Shown: piece by piece, positions 8,834-14,800 of the stretch
Layout of the letters: every line of letters begins with the position of its first letter
Position numbering within the stretch: position 1 is the stretch's first letter
Source: a bacterium
GTDB lineage: Bacteria; JAHJDO01
Assembly: GCA_030652805.1 (NCBI GenBank)
Contig: JAUSPT010000097.1
Span: 1-33,574, forward strand
Reading direction: 5' to 3'
DNA length: 33,574 nucleotides
Translations under genes and position numbers: made by a program
Notes under the pieces: model-generated
What the model saw: the letters and a program-made list of their open reading frames with translations, nothing else
What the model was told of the DNA's origin: nothing
The model's database searches: none

Positions 8834-9604
8834 ATGCAACAAGTAAAAGTAATTCCATGTCTGGATATAAAAGACGGACGAGTAGTTAAAGGCGTAAAGT
8901 TTGTTGAATTACAAGACGCACGTGATCCTGTAGAAGCAGCAATTGCTTATTGTAACGCAGGCGCAGATGAACTTGTTTTTTTAGATATAGCTGCCTCTGT
9001 TGAGACAAGAGCCACACGCCTGGATTGGGTAAAGAAGGTAAAAGAGGTAACCACTGTACCCTTTTGTGTTGGTGGAGGCATAAGGAATTTAGAGGATATG
9101 CAAACTCTTTTTGATCTCGGAGTAAACAAAGTATCTATTAATACATCTGCTGTTAAAAATCCCTCTTTAATCAAGGATGCTGCTGAAAAATTTGGCAAAG
9201 AAAGAATTGTTGTTGCTATTGACGGGAAGAAAAATCCACCTGAGGATAGCTGCCCGAGATTGGAGCTCCTAATTATGGGTGGAGGGGAGTCGACTGGTCT
9301 GGATGTGGTTGAATGGGCAAAAAAGGTGGACCAGTTAGGCGCGGGCGAAATTCTCCTGACCAGCAAGGATGCGGATGGTACAAGAGAAGGGTACGATATT
9401 GAGATGACCAAAGCAGTAGTAGAAGCAGTCTCAATTCCTGTTACTGCCTCAGGCGGTGCAGGAACATTAGAGCATCTTTATGAAGTCATAGTCCAAGCTA
9501 AGGCAGCCAATGTGTTATGTGCTTCAGTATTTCATTTTGGAGAAATCACAATCCCTGAGACAAAAAAATATCTGAAGGAAAGGGGTATAGCTGTCCGGAT
9601 GTAA
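8834..9604 (+). CDS. hisF: Imidazole glycerol phosphate synthase cyclase subunit HisF
   Basis: The 256-aa TIM barrel uses ammonia to turn PRFAR into imidazole glycerol phosphate plus AICAR, and so links histidine and purine synthesis. The catalytic Asp residues are present: CLDIKDGRVVKG near residue 9 (Asp11) and AIDGKK near residue 130. The phosphate-binding VGGGI, ASGGAG and ASVFHFGEI segments are also there. Comparing by memory with Thermotoga HisF, the ammonia-gate residues Glu46, Lys99 and Glu167 appear conserved, but the Arg5 equivalent is Lys. The loop after the second Asp is a few residues longer than usual. hisH and all other his genes are absent from the window. Its place as the last gene of a purine/carB operon suggests that its AICAR output may matter here. 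Confidence 0.94.
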   Translation: MQQVKVIPCLDIKDGRVVKGVKFVELQDARDPVEAAIAYCNAGADELVFLDIAASVETRATRLDWVKKVKEVTTVPFCVGGGIRNLEDMQTLFDLGVNKVSINTSAVKNPSLIKDAAEKFGKERIVVAIDGKKNPPEDSCPRLELLIMGGGESTGLDVVEWAKKVDQLGAGEILLTSKDADGTREGYDIEMTKAVVEAVSIPVTASGGAGTLEHLYEVIVQAKAANVLCASVFHFGEITIPETKKYLKERGIAVRM

Positions 9605-9683
9605 TGGATAAAAACAAATTTATTTAAAATTATACAAGCCATGCATATCTGACGAGGATATTACATATGCGGAACTTTTGTAT

Positions 9684-9710
9684 GGGCACAATATTTTGTG
9701 CCCTTTTTTC
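9684..9710 (+). terminator. Rho-independent terminator after hisF
   Basis: A perfect 8-bp stem GGGCACAA (9684-9691) / TTGTGCCC (9696-9703) encloses a 4-nt loop and is followed at once by TTTTTTC. This is a strong intrinsic terminator about 80 nt after the hisF stop. It closes the carB-hisF operon and means the ABC-F gene start must lie downstream of it. Confidence 0.88.
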
Positions 9711-9752
9711 TTTATGGTTTGGGGTGGATGGGGCATGGGGGAGGCAGGCAAG

Positions 9753-11633
9753 ATGTTACAGATAAAAGATCTTAGTAAAAATTTTGGAAATAGGCCGTTA
9801 TTCAGGGATTGCTCTCTGTTTGTGAAAAGTGGAGAGAGGATTGCTTTAGTTGGAGCAAATGGTTCGGGAAAGACGACCCTTTTCAGGATAATTATGAATA
9901 ACGAACCTTATGATACGGGAGAGATAATCTTGCCGAATAATGTAAGGGTGGGTTTTTTGCCGCAGGAGATAGATGCAGTAAAAGGCACCACTCTACTTAC
10001 TGAGGTTATGTGCTGTTGGCCGGAAATAGGGAAGCTGGAGAATAAGATAGAAAGATTAGCGTCTAAACTTGCGGAGACAAAAGGGCCGGCACAGGAGCAA
10101 ATTCTTCATGATTATGGAAAGGCACAGTCCAGTTTTGAAGCGCTGGGCGGATATAATCTTGAATATCAGGCTAAGAAGATATTATTCGGCCTGGGTTTTA
10201 AGGAAAGGGACCTTTCAAGGGCAACAGATGTGTTTAGCGGCGGCTGGCAGATGCGCATTGCTCTGGCTAAACTGCTTTTGAACCCGCCTGAGCTTATGAT
10301 GCTGGATGAACCGACTAACCATTTAGACCTGGAATCACTCCTCTGGCTGCAGAATTATCTGCTTGCTTATAAAGGCACATTGATATTTACGTCGCATGAC
10401 AGAGACTTCATCAATCAGGTAGTAACAAGGGTTATCGAGATAGATGCGGCTAACCTTGTAAAGTATAATGGAAACTACGACTACTATCTGAAAGAAAAAG
10501 ACAATCGCGAAGAAATATTACTTGCTGCCCGTAAGAACCAGGAACGAAAGGTTGAACAGACACAGAAGTTTATCAATAGATTCCGCGCTACTGCGAGCCG
10601 GGCAAGATTGGTACAAAGCAAGATAAAAGCGTTAGATAAAATGGAAAAGGTAACGGCGCCAAAGAAGACAAAGCATGTACGTTTTTGCTTCCCGCAACCT
10701 CTACGCAGCGGTCATGAGGTAATAACGATTAAGGATCTTTATAAAAGCTATGGTGATAATAAAGTCTATGAAGGTGTTGATCTCAGTATAGGTCGGGGTG
10801 ATAAAGTCGCCCTTGTTGGATCAAACGGCGCGGGAAAGTCCACGCTCTTAAAAATTTTAGCCGGAGTACTGGAGATTGATAAAGGCTCTCGAATAATTGG
10901 GCATAATGTAAATAACGGATATTATCCTCAGCACCGGCTGGATATATTGAACACGCATAATACATGTCTTGCAGAGATAGAAGACGTGTATTACAGTGGC
11001 CGCCAGACGGAGATAAGAAAATTATTGGGTAGCTTTCTATTCTCGGGCGATGATGTGTATAAAAAAGTATCCGTCTTAAGTGGCGGAGAGAAAAGCAGAT
11101 TGGTATTGGTTAAGATACTGGCCAATCCTCCAAACTTTTTACTCATGGACGAACCTATAAATCATCTTGATATTCCCTCACGGGATATTCTCATTGAGGC
11201 ACTGAGTGAGTTTACGGGCACGCTTTGTTTTATAAGCCATGACGTATATTTTATAAGGAAAGTAGCTAATAAAATCATTGAGATAAAGGATGGAAAACTG
11301 AAAATTTATCCCGGAGGCTATGATTATTATATTCACAAAAGAGAGGTGGATGAGAAGAACAGACGGCTTGAAGGGGAGTCCAAACTCGACGACAGAAGAA
11401 ATTCCGCAAAGTCAGACCGCAAAAGAAATATTTACATACAAAAAACCGAGCTGGACACACTCGGGGAAAAATTTGCGGATACAGAAAAAGAATTGGTTGA
11501 ATTATCTGTGCGGTCGGAAGAACTAAACAGGCTATTATCTGACCCCGCGATATACAAGAACAATGCTTTTATCTCTCTGGCCAAGGAACAGAAGTCACTT
11601 AAGGCAAAGATAGACGAACTTACAGTTAAGTAG
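9753..11633 (+). CDS. ABC-F family ATPase (Uup/YdiF-like)
   Basis: This 626-aa cytosolic protein has two ABC ATPase domains and no membrane segment, as in the ABC-F translation factors (EttA, Uup, YdiF, YfmR). Domain 1 has Walker A GANGSGKTT near residue 34, signature FSGGWQMRIALAK, Walker B with LDEPTNHLD, and switch SHDRDF. Domain 2 has GSNGAGKST, LSGGEKSRL, MDEPINHLD and SHDVYF. The last 80-100 residues are charged and coiled-coil-like, resembling the Uup/YdiF C-terminal domain. The frame is open from 9678, but that codon falls before the terminator. ATG 9753 has GGGGGAGG 8 nt upstream and gives the canonical MLQIKDLSKNFG start. In domain 2 the usual Thr of EPTNHLD is Ile. A role on the ribosome is likely from the family, but the specific target is unknown. 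Confidence 0.92.
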   Translation: MLQIKDLSKNFGNRPLFRDCSLFVKSGERIALVGANGSGKTTLFRIIMNNEPYDTGEIILPNNVRVGFLPQEIDAVKGTTLLTEVMCCWPEIGKLENKIERLASKLAETKGPAQEQILHDYGKAQSSFEALGGYNLEYQAKKILFGLGFKERDLSRATDVFSGGWQMRIALAKLLLNPPELMMLDEPTNHLDLESLLWLQNYLLAYKGTLIFTSHDRDFINQVVTRVIEIDAANLVKYNGNYDYYLKEKDNREEILLAARKNQERKVEQTQKFINRFRATASRARLVQSKIKALDKMEKVTAPKKTKHVRFCFPQPLRSGHEVITIKDLYKSYGDNKVYEGVDLSIGRGDKVALVGSNGAGKSTLLKILAGVLEIDKGSRIIGHNVNNGYYPQHRLDILNTHNTCLAEIEDVYYSGRQTEIRKLLGSFLFSGDDVYKKVSVLSGGEKSRLVLVKILANPPNFLLMDEPINHLDIPSRDILIEALSEFTGTLCFISHDVYFIRKVANKIIEIKDGKLKIYPGGYDYYIHKREVDEKNRRLEGESKLDDRRNSAKSDRKRNIYIQKTELDTLGEKFADTEKELVELSVRSEELNRLLSDPAIYKNNAFISLAKEQKSLKAKIDELTVK

Positions 11634-11650
11634 GAAAGCTATGCGAAAAA

Positions 11651-11674
11651 GCTGGCTAATTAGCTGGCTAATTA
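11651..11674. repeat. Two tandem copies of a 12-bp unit
   Basis: GCTGGCTAATTA is repeated exactly at 11651-11662 and 11663-11674, in the short gap between the convergent ABC-F and AEC genes. It contains the palindrome GCTAATTAGC. No T tract follows, so it is not a classical terminator. Confidence 0.6.
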
Positions 11675-11700
11675 TGAATAAAGCACATTCTATATAAATT

Positions 11701-12654
11701 TTATCCCAGGATAACTGTTAGAAAAGCAGGAATTGTAATTATAGAAAGCAGAGTTGTTGAATAAATAGCGGATGCTGTAAACTTTTCGTCTCCACCATAT
11801 TGCTTTATAACAACTGAGGCCGCAATTGCAACAGGCATAATAGCTATTACACTGGCAATTTTTTTACTTATAATCGGCATATTAAAAAAGCTAATCAGTA
11901 CAAGAATACACGTTGGTATTACTACTAATCTCAATACGTTAATAAATATTACATCTTTATCTTTGAATACCTTGAGATAATTAATATCTGCAAGTACAAA
12001 ACCAGCTATTAGCATTGCAATTGGAACCGTTATTTGCCCTAGCGCGCTCAATAGTCTTATTAGCACTACACCTAAATCCAGAACTAGTTTTGGACATTGC
12101 ACACGTAATCCGCTTAAGATCATTCCTAAAACTATTGCAATAAGCGGCATATTGATTATTTTTTTGAGAGAGAATATTCCAATCTTATGGGCAGTAACTA
12201 TATAGATTCCTAACGTCCATTGAATGAGAATCGTTCCAAGATTACATAGTGCTAGCAGGACTACTCCCTTTTCTCCAAATAAAATTAAAACAATTGGTAA
12301 AGGCAGGAGAGAGTAATTGTTTATCATACAAGCATATAAAAATGCGCTCTTTCTGGGCTTTGGTATTCTTCCAATTCTTGATCCAATAATTCCGATAACA
12401 TAGCCTATAATTACAATTAAAGCGCCAATGAGTATAAGAACCAGATTCTCTTTTATCAGATTCCAATTACATTCTTTCAGCATTGCAGAAAAGAGCAATG
12501 CTGGCCATGCAATATTCATTAAGATACTTGAAAGAGATTTTGAGCCTTCGTTAGAAATTATATTGAGCTTTTTTGCAAATACACCAATAAGTATGAGCAG
12601 AAACACATAGATTATCTCAGTCCAAACTGACCAGAAAGTTTGTAAATAATGCAT
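11701..12654 (-). CDS. AEC-family (auxin efflux carrier-type) permease
   Basis: The 317-aa integral membrane protein has about ten hydrophobic segments in two groups. It opens with an ALL-type half (IIYVFLLILIGVFAKKLNIIS), followed by WPALLFSAML, and its second half contains MLIAGFVLADI. These features and its length match bacterial members of the membrane transport protein/AEC family (BART superfamily), whose members move organic anions such as malate or malonate, or have unknown substrates. The start lies 7 nt after the stop of the PII-like gene, so it belongs to the EIIA/antiporter/PII-like unit. The substrate cannot be read from the sequence. Confidence 0.85.
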   Translation of the reverse strand: MHYLQTFWSVWTEIIYVFLLILIGVFAKKLNIISNEGSKSLSSILMNIAWPALLFSAMLKECNWNLIKENLVLILIGALIVIIGYVIGIIGSRIGRIPKPRKSAFLYACMINNYSLLPLPIVLILFGEKGVVLLALCNLGTILIQWTLGIYIVTAHKIGIFSLKKIINMPLIAIVLGMILSGLRVQCPKLVLDLGVVLIRLLSALGQITVPIAMLIAGFVLADINYLKVFKDKDVIFINVLRLVVIPTCILVLISFFNMPIISKKIASVIAIMPVAIAASVVIKQYGGDEKFTASAIYSTTLLSIITIPAFLTVILG

Positions 12655-12661
12655 GAATATT

Positions 12662-13015
12662 TTATGTGAGCTCTTCTTCGGATTTTACAATCTCATTAAC
12701 AGGCACAGTAAACATTATTCCTGTACCCGGTTCTGTAAAATCAATCTCTTCTTCTTTCAAAATTTTCTCTAATTTGGGGAGAAACTTATCTCCCTCAATC
12801 AAAGCAAATATTGTTTTTGACGGAGTTTTTTCTTCTCCCATAAGCTGCCTTAATCCAGCGAATATCGGCACTTCATACGCCAAAAACTGGCCCAACCCCA
12901 TGCTGTCTATAATTGTTGCTCCGCTAACTCCCAGTTCCACAAGAATGGACAGAACATTCTCCAGGTGCTTTTCCTTGTTTAAAACAATGAACAAAAGTTT
13001 CATCCCGTTCGACAT
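12662..13015 (-). CDS. PII-like small regulatory protein
   Basis: The 117-aa protein has the beta-alpha-beta repeat pattern of PII proteins. KLLFIVLNKEKHLENVLSIL forms the first strand and helix, and TIFALIEGDKFLPKLEKILKE the second. The C-terminal PGTGIMFTVPVNEIV corresponds to the GDGKIFVxPVE of canonical PII. The T-loop region is short and lacks the Tyr modified in GlnB, so it is not a classical nitrogen PII. It sits between a cation/proton antiporter and an AEC permease, as other PII-like proteins often sit beside the transporter they bind. It probably gates a neighbouring transporter in response to a small ligand (inference). GGAGGG precedes the chosen ATG by 6 nt. Confidence 0.72.
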   Translation of the reverse strand: MSNGMKLLFIVLNKEKHLENVLSILVELGVSGATIIDSMGLGQFLAYEVPIFAGLRQLMGEEKTPSKTIFALIEGDKFLPKLEKILKEEEIDFTEPGTGIMFTVPVNEIVKSEEELT

Positions 13016-13035
13016 ATCATTCCCTCCATAAAGCC

Positions 13036-14244
13036 TTAATAACGGCTTGTTTTTTTCTTGCCTATTTCTCCTGCTTTTGATATTGCAATTTTTGTTGTTA
13101 TCGGGCCTATTATTTCAAAGAAAATTGTGGTTGCAGCAATTGTATTTATAACAAGGACTGCTAAATGCGCTCCTGCTTCTCCTAAAGCTCCAAATTCCTT
13201 TGTAGCCAGAATAGCAAGCCCTATAGCAACGCCTGCTTGTGGAAGCAGTCCAAGTCCTAGATATTTTCGAATAACTGGGTTTGCCCCTGCCATTACAGCT
13301 CCCAAATGTGCTCCTCCTATCTTTCCAACAGATCTAGAAAGAATATAAATTAATCCTACCAGTCCCATAGCAGGAAGAAGCTTTATCTGAAGATGAGCAC
13401 CTGCTATGACAAAGAAGACTATAAATATAGATGTAGTAATAAAATTAATCGCCTCATAAGCTCTGCGGTTTGCAAACAGGAAAATGTTGGTGAATACTAC
13501 AGCCAAGCTCATATTTGCCAGAATAAGAGAAAGATGAAAGTAATTTGATAAACTGGTACATACCAGAATACCTCCCAGAGATATAGCTAAAATCTCCGGC
13601 TTTCTATGCAGTTTTCTTAAAAAATATCCAAGAATAATTCCAATTAATCCGCCCAAAAGAATTGAGCCTAATATTTCAATTACAGGCCCTTTTATAATCC
13701 CAATAAAGGATATCGAACTGCCAATTAAAAACATCTTTACAAAAGCAGCAACGAATACATAAATTACGACAGCTACCCCGTCATCCAAACCAACAATTGC
13801 ATATATTGTATTCGTCAGGTCTCCCTTTGATTTATATTCCTGTAGAACTGCGACTGTTCCAGCTGGAGCTGTAGCTGCTGCCAGAGCTCCAAATATCAGC
13901 GCAATATGGAACTGATGAGTTAAAAAATAAACGCCCAGTGTTACAAGTAGAACTGCACCAAATGACTCTCCCAAAAGAATTGTTAAAATTCCTTTGCCAA
14001 ATTTACGTATTACACTAATACGCATTTCGCTGCCAATTATAAAAGCAACAATTCCAAGAGCAAAATCACTAAAAATACTTATTCTATCTAATGCCTTCAA
14101 ACTAAAGATGTTAAAAACAGAATTCCCTAATAGAAGTCCTGCAAGAAGATATCCAACAACTGAAGGAAGCTTAACCAGCCTGGCAAGCCTCCCTCCAATA
14201 AAACCACAGATCAGGGCCAATCCTATAAAAAATAATATGTCCAT
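13036..14244 (-). CDS. Cation:proton antiporter (CPA1/CPA2, NhaA/Kef fold)
   Basis: The 402-aa membrane protein has about 12 hydrophobic segments. Conserved features include LPSVVGYLLAGLLLG near residue 27, ATAPAGTVAVLQE (the TM4 unwound region) and GLDDGVAVVIY. The last contains the adjacent Asp-Asp of the electrogenic ion-binding site. It lacks the C-terminal TrkA-N/TrkA-C (RCK) regulatory domains of Kef proteins. Instead, separate EIIA and PII-like genes flank it, which suggests regulation in trans. The start is 30 nt after the EIIA stop. The exchanged ion (Na+, K+ or other) is not determinable from the sequence. Confidence 0.88.
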   Translation of the reverse strand: MDILFFIGLALICGFIGGRLARLVKLPSVVGYLLAGLLLGNSVFNIFSLKALDRISIFSDFALGIVAFIIGSEMRISVIRKFGKGILTILLGESFGAVLLVTLGVYFLTHQFHIALIFGALAAATAPAGTVAVLQEYKSKGDLTNTIYAIVGLDDGVAVVIYVFVAAFVKMFLIGSSISFIGIIKGPVIEILGSILLGGLIGIILGYFLRKLHRKPEILAISLGGILVCTSLSNYFHLSLILANMSLAVVFTNIFLFANRRAYEAINFITTSIFIVFFVIAGAHLQIKLLPAMGLVGLIYILSRSVGKIGGAHLGAVMAGANPVIRKYLGLGLLPQAGVAIGLAILATKEFGALGEAGAHLAVLVINTIAATTIFFEIIGPITTKIAISKAGEIGKKKTSRY

Positions 14245-14274
14245 ACTAAATCAGGTTGCCTTCAGCAGCAATTA

Positions 14275-14730
14275 TTAATCTTCAATTTCTCTTATGGCAT
14301 TCAGTATCTCGCCTGCGTTTTGCGCTTCCAAAAGCTTCTGGCGAAAAGATTCTTTTTTTAACAGTCTGGTGAGATGCGCTAAAACCTGAAGATATTTATT
14401 GATATCTTTTTTTGGAGTACCCATTAAAAAAACCAGTTTTACGGGTTTAGCATCTATTCCATTAAAATCAACGCCTTGAGAGGATCTTCCAAACGCAATA
14501 ATAATATTATTCACAGCGTCTGTTCTGGCATGCGGGATAGCTATTTCATTGCCTATTCCTGTAGCGCCTAATTTCTCCCGCTCAAAAACATCCTTTAAAA
14601 ACATATCAAAATCAGTAACATCTTCAGAATCTTTTAATAACTCAGCTAGTTCTCTTATTACACCATCCTTTGTTGTATTTTCTAAAGCTAAACAAATCAT
14701 TTTTTCTGAGATATGGTCTGATATTCTCAT
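14275..14730 (-). CDS. PTS fructose/nitrogen-type EIIA domain protein
   Basis: A stand-alone 151-aa EIIA of the PtsN/fructose class. The phospho-acceptor His lies in AIPHARTDAVNN near residue 66, after GATGIGNEIAI, followed by FLMGTPKKDINKYLQVLAHLT. No EIIB/EIIC or sugar genes are nearby, so a regulatory role in the manner of EIIA-Ntr is likelier than sugar transport. EIIA-Ntr is known to bind K+ transport proteins in proteobacteria, and the next gene here is a cation/proton antiporter. AAGGAG lies 9 nt before the ATG. Confidence 0.88.
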   Translation of the reverse strand: MRISDHISEKMICLALENTTKDGVIRELAELLKDSEDVTDFDMFLKDVFEREKLGATGIGNEIAIPHARTDAVNNIIIAFGRSSQGVDFNGIDAKPVKLVFLMGTPKKDINKYLQVLAHLTRLLKKESFRQKLLEAQNAGEILNAIREIED

Positions 14731-14766
14731 GTTTAAAATCTCCTTCTTGATTTAAAAATTTCCCAT

Positions 14767-14794
14767 ATTCTACTGCAAACTGGTTTTTTGTAAA
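14767..14794 (-). promoter_or_regulatory. Putative promoter ahead of the EIIA-antiporter cassette
   Basis: On the minus strand TTTACA (14794-14789) and TAGAAT (14772-14767) are 16 bp apart, in the 70-bp gap after the M16 peptidase gene and about 36 nt before the EIIA start. No terminator is visible in the gap. The cassette may be read both from this site and by read-through from the tol genes. Confidence 0.4.
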
Positions 14795-14800
14795 GCATTT

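Noticed and set aside
8947-9411. 154-codon open frame on the minus strand inside hisF
   Set aside because: Antisense shadow of a well-conserved gene, with no recognisable protein features.
9643-9670. Hairpin ATATC-TGACGAG-GATAT after hisF, with an ACGA in the loop reminiscent of guanidine-II riboswitches
   Set aside because: Guanidine-II needs two ACGR hairpins in tandem ahead of a transporter or carboxylase gene. Only one is present, and a terminator and an ABC-F gene follow.
12666-13031. 121-codon plus-strand open frame across the PII-like gene
   Set aside because: Antisense to a recognisable PII-like protein. Its composition (Ser/Pro/Ile-rich) is that of a mirrored frame.
13031-13054. 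AAGCC...GGCTT followed by a T run on the plus strand, like a terminator
   Set aside because: The stem is only 5 bp and on the plus strand, antisense to the antiporter and PII-like genes, where no plus-strand transcript is expected.
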